Below, one piece after another: positions 28,138-37,145 of a stretch of 64,000 nucleotides of DNA; position 1 is the first letter of the stretch; every line of letters begins with the position of its first letter. A program made the translations under genes and the position numbers. The stretch comes from Leishmania martiniquensis (Eukaryota > Euglenozoa > Kinetoplastea > Trypanosomatida > Trypanosomatidae), in the NCBI RefSeq assembly GCF_017916325.1, contig NC_090163.1:988501-1052500 (forward strand), given 5' to 3'. The notes beneath the pieces are model-generated. The model worked only from the letters and a program-made list of their open reading frames with translations. It had not been told where the DNA came from and made no database searches.

Positions 28138-31100
28138 ATGCTGACTGAGACGCAGCTAAAGCAGGTCGTGCCGCATGACGCGCGCCGCGCACCCGCATCC
28201 TCAGAAAAGGCTGCCGGCACCGCACGTGCTGCTGATGCAGTGGGCCATGAGGCGGGATGGAGAGAGCCAAAGAAGGGCGAGCGCGACAGCAGCGCCTTTC
28301 GTGGCGGTGGACCCCTTCCACCGATACACACCAGGCTCGCGTCGGCGAGCGAGACCACTGGGGCGTTGCACCCACGAAGGCAACGCCCGCCATCTGGCCG
28401 CCAGGAGCTGCAGCAGGTGCCCACATCAGATCGGCGAGCCTTCCCTGGAGCGCTTCCAGCAGTGGTCGAGACGCCTGGCCGGCGTCCCCCGACTGCGCCC
28501 GGGGCCCCCGCAGCCTTTAGGAACAGCGATGAACTAGTATCCCCGACTCTCAGCCCAGTGCCTCGGCGGCCCCCGTCCGCTGGCCGCTCCCTAGCGCGTC
28601 ACCGCCGCGTGCAAGCTTCGTCCTCTCGGCAAGCACGTCAGCCCACCGTCAGCCCGAAGGGCAGGAGCCCCACCTCTGCGCGGGGAGGCGGTGCAGGGCG
28701 GACGGAGAGGCGACCTCTCAGCAGCCAGGCCTCACGACGCACAGGGCTCCAGTCATTGAAGCAGGAGGTAGAGAACAACGAGGCGGCTGCCGGCCAGCTG
28801 CTACAGGCGGAGCACACCGTCGGAGCGTTGGTGCTGCTGAGCCGCACGCTGAAGAGCGTTCAGGACTATCAAGCCAAGTTTAAAAGTGGGCGCGGTGGGG
28901 GCGTCGCGGTTGGCGGCGCTGCGTCAGCGCGCGCTGCCCCGAGCGCGCCGTCATCTGGTGGCCCCGGCACTGCGTGGGCGGCTAAGACCGCCCAGCGGCT
29001 TGCTGAGGCGTACACCACCATTGCCACCAATGCCGGTGTGCGGTCCAGCACAGCCGCCGAGCCGATTCAGGTTCAGGAGGCATACTTCCAAGCCGCGATG
29101 CGCTACTTGGCGAAGAACTCGGCAGAGGATCTGTTCACTGAGTGGACGGCGGACAGCGCCGCGGCGGCAGAGGAGGGCCGCCCACCCCCGCAGCGGCAGC
29201 AGCGCCGCCGCCGGGCAAGGTCGCCGGCGCCGCGTCCAATCCGCGACCCCCCTTCGTGCTTCCCGTCAGGCCGTGTAAGGAAAAGTCGGTGCGGCGATCA
29301 GCAGCAGCGCCAGCAACCAGCCGTCGTCCGTCGTCTCCTCCGCTGTGCTGTTCGCACGAATGCTGCTGTGTGCCTCGGCGACGGTGCCACGCCAGGAGGA
29401 GAGGCCCGCATTGTCTATGAGCTGCTGAAAGCGCTGGCGGAGTCCGACAGCGAGTGGAGCATGTCGGTGCTGTACAACTTGGCGGTGGCCTTTCTTCGGG
29501 TCGGCAGCTACGACGATGCAGCGGAGGCGATGGCGCGGTTCATGGAGCTGAGCTGGCATTATCTTGCGTGCGCGCAGCCTCTGCAGGGGACTGACGATGC
29601 CGGCGACGCTTGCAGTGCCGCCGCGGCTGTGCACGCGCATGCGGCGCTGCAGCTGATTCGCGGCCACCACTTCATCGCTGCCATGGCGGCCTGGTGTGAA
29701 CCCCAGGGCCCCACAGAGCTGTATCACTGCGAGCTCGCCAGCGCCTGCGCGGAGCGGTACCTGAGCGGTGCCGACGAGGCACAGCGGGCGTGCCAACGCC
29801 GTCTTGCCGCAGCTCAGGCGAGGGCCAATGCTGGTGCCAGCACCGCAGAGACACACCCCATGACCGCAGCGAATGGGCCCCCAACGCGGCTGCTGCTGCC
29901 GTATGTGCCGCAGGAGCTGCTTCTTTCCTGCCCCTCGTCGACCGCGGCCGCGGGAATGGGTGGTGCTACACCCACTACTGTCACGATGCACGAGCTGGTT
30001 GAGGCGCTCACCACCTCACCCTCATTCAGCGCCTCTCTGCCGGCGGAGGTGAGGGCGTATGTGCGGGAAGTCCAAAAGGGAGCGCCCCTGCGGTACTGGG
30101 CAAGTGTGGCTCTGCGCGCTGGTGCGTCACCGCCACCCCTGTCTGCGGCCATCGCCGCCTCAACAGCTGCGCCGATTCCGCCAATCCTCGTGGCTCTGCT
30201 GTGCCACGGAAAAGGGGGTGACAGCGTGTGGGCGCGGCAGTCCTGGATGGTGTCGCCGGTGAGCAGAGACGGTGCGGACGACGTCTCGGACTCACTTCGG
30301 CAACTCATCTTCGCAGCAACAACGGCAGGCACAAGCGCCGACTCGATGAATGCCTTGGCGTCACTGCGCCTCGACGTGGCGCTCGTGGAGCACGCAAATG
30401 GTGCTGCCTCACTAAACAAGGCCACAGCGGTGACGCTGAATCGTGAGCTCAGCGCTTCATCGGGTGCGACGAGTCCTTGCAAGCCTAGCAGGCCAGCACC
30501 GCTCTTCGTCACCACTCTTCCCAGCAGTGCGTACGACCGGTACCGCAGACTCCGTGACGGCATCGTCACCCAGCTGGAGAATGCGGAGCAGATGGAGCAG
30601 CATGAAGCAGGTGTGGCCGATGAATCGCCGCCGCTTGCCGTGATGTGCGACGACGAACGCCCTCTCTCTAGCTCCACAGTCTCGCCAAAGCGCCCGTCGG
30701 CAGATGCATCCGCCGCACCGTCGCGCAGGCGACGTGTGACAGCGCTGCTCGTTGGCGCAACGAGCGCCGCCACTTCTCCGGCAGCTTCGTTGTCGCGCGA
30801 GGGCCAGGGTAGCTCTGCGACCGGCGCATTTGGTCTTGGGGAGGAAGAGGCGGTGGAGCGCAGCAGCGGGAGGAGCGACGCCACCGCAGCCGTGCTCGAT
30901 CCTGCGCTGCTTGCCATACCTGTCCGACCCTCGGAGCTGCTGCGGCAGCTGGACTTGGAGACGGAAGTGCGCTACTCCCGTCTCGTTGCGGATCCGCTCG
31001 CAGATGTGCGGCGGGCCGCCTCTACGTGCGTGCAGGCATGGTGGCGGATGCAGCTTGCACGGCAGGCGCGGCGCCGGCGTGCGGCTGATGTCGAGGCTTG

Positions 31101-33402
31101 CCTTCGCCGAGGCGCTGCCGCTGCCCGAATCCAGATCGCTTATCGGCACTGGAAAGAGTGCGTGCCTGCCAAGATGGAGCTGCGCCGCCTGCGTGCCCAT
31201 CGAGAGCGAGTGCGATGCGTCATCATCTTCCAAGCCTTTGTGCAACAGCGTGCCAGTGTGGAAGTGTGGGGACGCGCCTGCTTGGTGTGGTACAGGAGCC
31301 TCGTGTTGCAGCGGAAGATCGAGGTACGACGAGCGGCTGCCACCGTCACTCTCCAGAGCTGGTGGCGAATGCACCTGGCACGCAGGCAGCTGTGCAACTC
31401 CGTGACCGCCGCCATTCGCCTTCAGTGTGCGTGGCGCTGTTTACTGGCACGGCGTGAGCTGCGCACCCGCCGCGTGCACCGTCGCCTGGCGCAGGAGCAG
31501 TGGCGACATGAGCGAATACCACAAATCATTTTTGTGCAGCGTTGGTGGCGCGCCTGTCGGTCTCGGTGGGCGGTTGGCGACCTGCTCTGCCGGATGCAGC
31601 GCTCCGTGGAGGAGTACCTGACGGCACAGCAGTCGAACTACGACGCAGCCATGCGCACGCATCTGCGCAGTGTGGAGAACGTCGAAGCAGGAATGCGCTG
31701 CGTCTTGGGAGTGCTGGCAGGCGCGCGAGACCGCCGCGGGCTCGCTCAGCTGTTCACGCACGCGCGGGTACGGCAACGCGCTGTACACAGGTTTGTACTC
31801 CGGTGGCGCGGTCGAGAAGCGCTGCTGCAGCTGCGGTGGGACCGGGCTGCGGCGCTGGCTCTGCAGAGGCGACGAGAGGAAGTCGCGGTGGCAACAAGAA
31901 CTTTGCAGTCGTGGGCTCGCATGTGGCTGCCGCGCCGCCGCGCCGCTCGGGAGTGCGCCGACAGAAACCGCCTACAGGCGCAGGCGCTGAAGATTGTGAG
32001 GGCCTTTCGCTGCCACCGCGCGCGACAAGCGTTTGCCAACGGGCGAGCGCAGCGGTGCATGCGCGGTGCGGATCGCCATCTTGCCGAGAAGCAGAACGAC
32101 GCTGCAGTGCGCATTCAAGCGACATGGCGCATGCACCGCACGCGTCGAGAGCTGTTCGATCTATTAAAGTTTATGCTGAGGGACCGGCACGCGTACGCGA
32201 CGGCGGTGCAGCGCCTCTGGAGAGGGCACTTCGCGCGAGCGGTGCTCGCCCCTCAGCAAGGGGCTCGATCCACGGAACGTGAGGCCCACCTGCAGCATCG
32301 CTCAGTGCTTCAGTGTGCCGCTGTTCGGGTGCAGTCTTTCTACCGCATGTACCGCGTTCGTATACAGCTGCTACGACTTGGCGTGCAGCTACCTCCAACT
32401 TCTATGTACCGCATTGCCGCCGCTCGCCGCATCCAGACATGTTGGCGCGCCTATGCTGGCTACCAGTGCGTGTCCCGGGCTCGGCTGCAGCGCAGCTACG
32501 CACTCAAGCAGGCGCACTCACAGGAAACATTGCATGCATACGCTACCCTCATCCAAGCCGCTGCTCGATCGTACCTGATGCGCCGTGGCCGGCTGCCTCG
32601 ACCTGAGCCGCCTATGGAGGCGCTCGCGACTGTAGCGGCGCCTAGCGAAGTCCTTGTCCCAAGCCCTCCTCCCGCCTCTCGCGTGGGTGCGGTTGCCGAA
32701 TCTAGCGCGGCCGCTCTTCATAGCGCCGCTTTCTCTGAGCACAAAATAGTAGCCGAGTCGGCCTCGCTGGCACCTGTGAGAGAGCCGAGTATCGCTGCGC
32801 AGACGGCCGCCGGACCCATTCGTAGCAGCTGCGGCGCTGCCGTAGTGACGCACGCCGCTCTGTGCGACGTTGGCGATGGACCCGCCTTCCCACGGCTCGT
32901 CCCCTCTGATACTCCGGCCCTGAAGTGTGGGAGTGTGGAGAAAAGATCTCGCAGCGCAGCCTCCCTCTCCTGCCTGACCAACACTCTAGATAAGCTGCGT
33001 CAGAGGTTGCAGAGCGACAGCACCGGGTCGGTCCGTAGCGCGCAGCGCCCGCTCTCCTCGGCAAGTGAAAGATCGGGGGCAGAGTCTCATGAGCTCGTCG
33101 TGGCATCGGGTGAGGTGGGACGCGTGAGCTTCCCGACGAAGGGCTCTGCCGCTCAAGCGTTCGCCTATTCGGCCGATTCCAAGTTGAGCGATCAAGCCGC
33201 GACAAGGCCTCCTGCGCCGCAGTGCAGCACTCAGTGCCCTTCTTCGCTCTGCCACCACACTCCGCAGGAGGTGGAGGCCGCGACGCGCATTCAAGCCTTA
33301 TGGCGCGGCTACCACGTGCGCTCCACCATCGGGATTTGCAACGAATACCGCGCAGAGGTCGAGGGGGAGGAGGTGGTGGTGGCCAGGGAAGGCAGCAGGT
33401 GA
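28138..33402 (+). CDS. Large IQ-motif array protein (calmodulin-binding scaffold)
   Basis: 1754 aa. The first ~200 residues are basic, Pro/Ser/Arg-rich and disordered. Helical TPR-like segments follow at ~211-250 (LLQAEHTVGALVLLSRTLKS) and ~425-480 (VLYNLAVAFLRVGSYDDAAE). From ~959 to ~1490 lies an array of about a dozen IQ-type motifs (for example VQAWWRMQLARQ, LQSWWRMHLARRQ, IQATWRMHRTRRE, VQRLWRGHFAR, IQTCWRAY). A final motif near the C-terminus, IQALWRGYHVR (~1719), is separated from the array by a Ser/Ala-rich linker. IQ motifs bind calmodulin or EF-hand proteins; long arrays occur in ASPM, myosins and flagellar proteins. The many Arg/Trp residues make the array strongly basic. No motor domain is seen. 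A cytoskeletal or flagellar role is inferred; the domain composition is secure. Confidence 0.85.
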   Translation: MLTETQLKQVVPHDARRAPASSEKAAGTARAADAVGHEAGWREPKKGERDSSAFRGGGPLPPIHTRLASASETTGALHPRRQRPPSGRQELQQVPTSDRRAFPGALPAVVETPGRRPPTAPGAPAAFRNSDELVSPTLSPVPRRPPSAGRSLARHRRVQASSSRQARQPTVSPKGRSPTSARGGGAGRTERRPLSSQASRRTGLQSLKQEVENNEAAAGQLLQAEHTVGALVLLSRTLKSVQDYQAKFKSGRGGGVAVGGAASARAAPSAPSSGGPGTAWAAKTAQRLAEAYTTIATNAGVRSSTAAEPIQVQEAYFQAAMRYLAKNSAEDLFTEWTADSAAAAEEGRPPPQRQQRRRRARSPAPRPIRDPPSCFPSGRVRKSRCGDQQQRQQPAVVRRLLRCAVRTNAAVCLGDGATPGGEARIVYELLKALAESDSEWSMSVLYNLAVAFLRVGSYDDAAEAMARFMELSWHYLACAQPLQGTDDAGDACSAAAAVHAHAALQLIRGHHFIAAMAAWCEPQGPTELYHCELASACAERYLSGADEAQRACQRRLAAAQARANAGASTAETHPMTAANGPPTRLLLPYVPQELLLSCPSSTAAAGMGGATPTTVTMHELVEALTTSPSFSASLPAEVRAYVREVQKGAPLRYWASVALRAGASPPPLSAAIAASTAAPIPPILVALLCHGKGGDSVWARQSWMVSPVSRDGADDVSDSLRQLIFAATTAGTSADSMNALASLRLDVALVEHANGAASLNKATAVTLNRELSASSGATSPCKPSRPAPLFVTTLPSSAYDRYRRLRDGIVTQLENAEQMEQHEAGVADESPPLAVMCDDERPLSSSTVSPKRPSADASAAPSRRRRVTALLVGATSAATSPAASLSREGQGSSATGAFGLGEEEAVERSSGRSDATAAVLDPALLAIPVRPSELLRQLDLETEVRYSRLVADPLADVRRAASTCVQAWWRMQLARQARRRRAADVEACLRRGAAAARIQIAYRHWKECVPAKMELRRLRAHRERVRCVIIFQAFVQQRASVEVWGRACLVWYRSLVLQRKIEVRRAAATVTLQSWWRMHLARRQLCNSVTAAIRLQCAWRCLLARRELRTRRVHRRLAQEQWRHERIPQIIFVQRWWRACRSRWAVGDLLCRMQRSVEEYLTAQQSNYDAAMRTHLRSVENVEAGMRCVLGVLAGARDRRGLAQLFTHARVRQRAVHRFVLRWRGREALLQLRWDRAAALALQRRREEVAVATRTLQSWARMWLPRRRAARECADRNRLQAQALKIVRAFRCHRARQAFANGRAQRCMRGADRHLAEKQNDAAVRIQATWRMHRTRRELFDLLKFMLRDRHAYATAVQRLWRGHFARAVLAPQQGARSTEREAHLQHRSVLQCAAVRVQSFYRMYRVRIQLLRLGVQLPPTSMYRIAAARRIQTCWRAYAGYQCVSRARLQRSYALKQAHSQETLHAYATLIQAAARSYLMRRGRLPRPEPPMEALATVAAPSEVLVPSPPPASRVGAVAESSAAALHSAAFSEHKIVAESASLAPVREPSIAAQTAAGPIRSSCGAAVVTHAALCDVGDGPAFPRLVPSDTPALKCGSVEKRSRSAASLSCLTNTLDKLRQRLQSDSTGSVRSAQRPLSSASERSGAESHELVVASGEVGRVSFPTKGSAAQAFAYSADSKLSDQAATRPPAPQCSTQCPSSLCHHTPQEVEAATRIQALWRGYHVRSTIGICNEYRAEVEGEEVVVAREGSR

Positions 33403-34075
33403 TCCTGCACACTCTCTTTTTTTTCTGAGGTACGGCAGACAGCGGTGGGGCCGTCGCTCGTCATGCGTGGTGTGCACAAGAGGCTCCCCTCTCGAAGGTC
33501 GTAGTCTTCTCATCTCGCGTGTCTCACCTTCTCTCTGTCTCCGCCTGTGCGTGAGATATGCCCGCATATGTATCCCACAGACCTTTGCCTTAGCCGGTGC
33601 GCCATAGGGTGCACCAACTCGCACACAGCTCGTCGACTCATTTTTTTTTTCTACATGGACTCTCGATGTAAAGGAAACTGGCCAGGAGGGAGGAGGAGGA
33701 GTAGGAGTAGGAGGGGATGGAGGAGCGAAGTGGCGTGGCACCATCAACGGCAGCAACTTCTCACTCCCCCCTTATTTTCCCTCTGTACCTTAGCGCTTCT
33801 TTTTTTTTTCTTGGTAGCGTGAAGCTCACTGAAGTCTGCGCATACATGCGCCGCCTTCTCGTCGCTCTCCCCCTTTTCCCGGTGAATACACACAGACGCG
33901 CGTGCACACACATATATATATATCTGTGCCTGTGCCAGTCTTTCTCTCTGTGTGGGTGTGCACCTCTTTTTCTGTGACTTATCTTGTCCGTTTTCTGCGT
34001 GCGCTTTGCCAGACTGGACACGCGCAGGTGCGCCTCCGACTTATCGCATCTGAGAGAAAATATCGAATGCCCTCT

Positions 34076-34154
34076 CGAGCGAGCGAGAGAGAGGGCAGCA
34101 CCAGCAGCGGGCCTCTTTCGTGTCTTTGAGTGTGCTCTCTCTCTCGCTCGCTCG
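34076..34154. repeat. Perfect 18-bp inverted repeat
   Basis: CGAGCGAGCGAGAGAGAG at 34076-34093 is the exact reverse complement of 34137-34154, with a 43-nt loop. It lies ~400 bp before coatomer gamma, in precursor RNA that is probably 3' UTR of the IQ gene or removed spacer. Confidence 0.85.
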
Positions 34155-34458
34155 TACACGTCCTTCGCCGCGTGGCTCGGATGTGGGGCATACCAGCTGA
34201 CACTCGCTGCTGGGACGACAGAGTGCAGTCCAACCAGAGCACATTTGCATCGGTGCTGACGTGCACCTCTGTCGTATGTACTGCTGTACCGCGCATGGTG
34301 GCTCTGCATGCGCATGGACACCCCTCTCCCCCCGTGGCGATGCCGCTTTCCTCCCCTCCGCTCCCCTCCCCCCGCGCACACTTACACGCGTACACACAAT
34401 TGATCACGCGAGCTTCGAACCGCAGCTTCACCACCGCAACACACACACACACACACAA

Positions 34459-34547
34459 AGTATCTGAACCGACCGCTGCGCGCGCGCTCTTCCTCCCTCC
34501 CCTCCCCTTCTTTCCCTTTCGCACTCACTAACGCCACTTCAACCACG
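34459..34547 (+). promoter_or_regulatory. AG-free leader with internal polypyrimidine tract, coatomer gamma
   Basis: There is no AG between 34461 and the ATG at 34548, although the strongest pyrimidine tract (34488-34520) lies inside this interval. The acceptor must therefore be the AG at 34459-34460, after the (CA)n run, or further upstream, and the mature leader of at least 87 nt would carry the tract. Confidence 0.55.
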
Positions 34548-37145
34548 ATGGTGGACGCGGGCTCTCGCTACGATGAGGATGAAGAAGAAGACGTCCTGCC
34601 CTTCGAGGGCCTCGACAAGGCGTCGGCGCTGCAGGAGTGCCGCGTCTTCAACAAGGTCCCGCTGGACGAGGATGGGTCCATCCGAGCCATGACGCAGGTA
34701 CTGTACCTCTTGTCCATCGGCGTGCACCTCACCGAGGCTGAGGCGACGGACATCTTCTTCATGTCCACCAAGCTCATGCAGTCCAACTACGCAAAGTTGC
34801 GGCGCCTCCAGTACATACTGATGAAGGAGCTCAGCCCGCTCGTGGAGCAGAGCTTCATCGCGTCGAACGCGCTCATGACGGATATTAAGAAGAAGGGCGA
34901 CTCGGATAAGAGCAGCGCCATCCGCGCGCTATACACCATTATGGACAGCAGCATGTACAACTCCATGGACCGCACTATTGTGGAGTGCATGACGTCGCGC
35001 AACCCAAGCGTAGTAACAGCGGCACTGGTGACCGGCATCCACATGTCCAACACCCTCCCGGAGATGCCACGCAAGTGGGCGACGCAGCTGAACGAGGTGC
35101 TGCGCGACCGCTCCAAGGCCCAGTACCCTGCCATTGCGCTGCTCCACAAGATGCGTAACAACGACCGACTCTCCGTAGACCGGCTCATCGAGGATGCCCA
35201 GGCCGGCCGCATCCGATCATCGCTCGCGGTCTGCCTGGTCATCAAGATGTGCACGGAGCTGATGCAGGACGACTTCAGCGGCTCCCTCGAGATTTACAAG
35301 TTCGTCACCTCCATGCTGCATCGCAGCGACATGATCGCCTTCGAGGCCGCCAAGTCGATCGCATCTTTGCGTAACGTCTCCGACAAGGAACTGGCGCCGG
35401 TTGTGACGGTGCTCCAGCTGTATCTGACCTCGCAGAATCAGGTGCTCCGCTTTGCTGCCGCGTACTTGCTCGGCTGCATCTCGACCACGCACCCGACCGC
35501 CGTCGCACCGATCAACGCGGAGATGGAGGCGCTCGCGCTGGATTCGAATCGCGTCATTGCCACCCTCGCTATCACGTCCTTGCTGAAGACCGGCACAGAG
35601 GGCACCATTGCACGAATGCTGACCCAACTGTCCTCGGGCAGCTACATGAGTGAGCTCGGTGACGAGTTGAAGCTAACGATTGTGGATGCCATGCGTGTGC
35701 TGAACGCCAAGTTCCCAAGCAAGTACGAGACGCTGCTGGCCTTCCTCTTCCGAGCTCTCAGCGATGAGGGCAGCAGCTCGTTGAAGCAAAGTGTGGTGGA
35801 TGCGATGCTGGACATCTCCACGTCCAACCCGAGCTCCAAGGAGGTCGTGCTCACGCACTTGGCCGAGTTTATCGACGACTGCGAGTTCTCGCAGATCACA
35901 AAGCGAGTCTTGATGCACCTCGGCGAGGGTGTCCCGCACTGCTCCAACCCGCGCCGCTTCGTGCGCTACGTCTACAACCACGCCACGTTGGAGAAGCCTG
36001 AGGTCCGCGCTGTCGCAGTGACGACCCTTGCCAAGATCGCTGCAGGCGTGCCGTCCCTGCGCCGCTCCATCGTCGCGCTCCTGAAGCGCTCTTGCAGCGA
36101 CTCCGACGACGAGGTTCGCGACCGCGCCGTGCTGTATACGAAGCTGTTTTTGCAGAAGGACGAAGCACTCGTGCGCACGTACGTCGAGGACGTTGCGGCG
36201 GCGGCGTTGCAGCACCGGAATGCACTTCGAGACGCGGCCAAAAAGATGTCGGTGGACGGCGCTATAGGCGGCCTCACTTCGGTGGATATGATGGCTGCCA
36301 TCGCAGCTGCACCAGATAACACGATTTCCTTTGGAATGGCGCTCCCGACGCCGGCCGTCCTACAAGGTCGCGATGCCTTGCATCACGTCAAGCAGCTGCG
36401 GGAGCTGGGGGAGCCGGCGAGGAGCACGGAGCCGTCTCTCATTACGGAGGCCGACAACGAGTACGTCGTCTCCGTCATGAAGCACATATACCCGGCGCAC
36501 GTGGTGTTGCAGTTCAAGGTAAAGAACATGATGGACCACATGCTCTTCAAAAAGGTGCTTGTCATGACCAACACGGAGGAGCTGGAGGTGGAGCCGCTCT
36601 ACGCGATTCCGATTGAGAGCATTCGCCCGGGGGAGACCCGGTACGGGTACGTGGTGCTCCAATACGCGCCGAGTAACTTTCCAAGCGGCACGGTGGAGCC
36701 GACGTTCCGCTTCTCCATGGCCGAGAGCGAGGACGAGGAGGCCGGGGAGCAGGATGAGTACCCGATGGAGAGCTTTGACGTGGACGTGAGCGACTTCGTT
36801 ACCCCAATGAACTTGGGCAACGAAATGGACAGCAAGTGGGCAGAGCAGGAGGGCAACGAGACAGCTGGCACCTTCGCGCTCCACTCGATGAAGAACCTGA
36901 CGGAGGCAGCGCAGCAGCTGGCAGACTTCTTCGGGATGTACATTGAAGGCGGCGTCCCGGAGAAGATAACCACGACCTCGCACGTGCTGAGGATGGCGGG
37001 TGTTTTGGCTGACGAGGATCGCACACTCGTGCTGGTGCAGGCGAAGGTGTTCATTTCAACCGACAACCGCGTTGCACTACATTTAGCACTGCGTGGTGGG
37101 TCCGTGGACGTTCGCGAGTACCTTGCGAACGCCCTGCTGAGCTAA
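34548..37145 (+). CDS. COPG: Coatomer subunit gamma
   Basis: 865 aa, close to the usual ~870. Gamma-COP is part of the COPI coat that drives Golgi-to-ER and intra-Golgi traffic; its trunk binds ARF1-GTP and its appendage recruits ARFGAP2. The N-terminal block PFEGLDKASALQECRVFN followed by TQVLYLLSIG and LMQSNYAKLRRLQYI is diagnostic for the family. A HEAT-like adaptin trunk runs to ~560, a linker follows, and the C-terminal appendage begins about 630 (VLQFKVKNMMDHMLFKKV, then SIRPGETRYGYVVLQY). The acidic patch EDEEEDV at 10-16 and another at ~725-735 are typical. The start is fixed because the conserved N-terminal block follows directly and the next ATG is inside it. Confidence 0.97.
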   Translation: MVDAGSRYDEDEEEDVLPFEGLDKASALQECRVFNKVPLDEDGSIRAMTQVLYLLSIGVHLTEAEATDIFFMSTKLMQSNYAKLRRLQYILMKELSPLVEQSFIASNALMTDIKKKGDSDKSSAIRALYTIMDSSMYNSMDRTIVECMTSRNPSVVTAALVTGIHMSNTLPEMPRKWATQLNEVLRDRSKAQYPAIALLHKMRNNDRLSVDRLIEDAQAGRIRSSLAVCLVIKMCTELMQDDFSGSLEIYKFVTSMLHRSDMIAFEAAKSIASLRNVSDKELAPVVTVLQLYLTSQNQVLRFAAAYLLGCISTTHPTAVAPINAEMEALALDSNRVIATLAITSLLKTGTEGTIARMLTQLSSGSYMSELGDELKLTIVDAMRVLNAKFPSKYETLLAFLFRALSDEGSSSLKQSVVDAMLDISTSNPSSKEVVLTHLAEFIDDCEFSQITKRVLMHLGEGVPHCSNPRRFVRYVYNHATLEKPEVRAVAVTTLAKIAAGVPSLRRSIVALLKRSCSDSDDEVRDRAVLYTKLFLQKDEALVRTYVEDVAAAALQHRNALRDAAKKMSVDGAIGGLTSVDMMAAIAAAPDNTISFGMALPTPAVLQGRDALHHVKQLRELGEPARSTEPSLITEADNEYVVSVMKHIYPAHVVLQFKVKNMMDHMLFKKVLVMTNTEELEVEPLYAIPIESIRPGETRYGYVVLQYAPSNFPSGTVEPTFRFSMAESEDEEAGEQDEYPMESFDVDVSDFVTPMNLGNEMDSKWAEQEGNETAGTFALHSMKNLTEAAQQLADFFGMYIEGGVPEKITTTSHVLRMAGVLADEDRTLVLVQAKVFISTDNRVALHLALRGGSVDVREYLANALLS

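Larger units (their letters stand above)
33403..34547. other. Intergenic spacer, IQ-array protein to coatomer gamma
   Basis: No gene supported. It includes two T runs (33418-33426, 33639-33650), a (TA)n run at 33911-33924, a perfect 18-bp inverted repeat at 34076-34154 and a (CA)n run just before 34459. Confidence 0.7.

Noticed and set aside
29814..30917. 367-codon minus-strand ORF in the IQ-array gene
   Set aside because: Fully antisense to a long coding frame in G+C-rich DNA, Ser/Ala-rich without domains, and against the direction of the unit.
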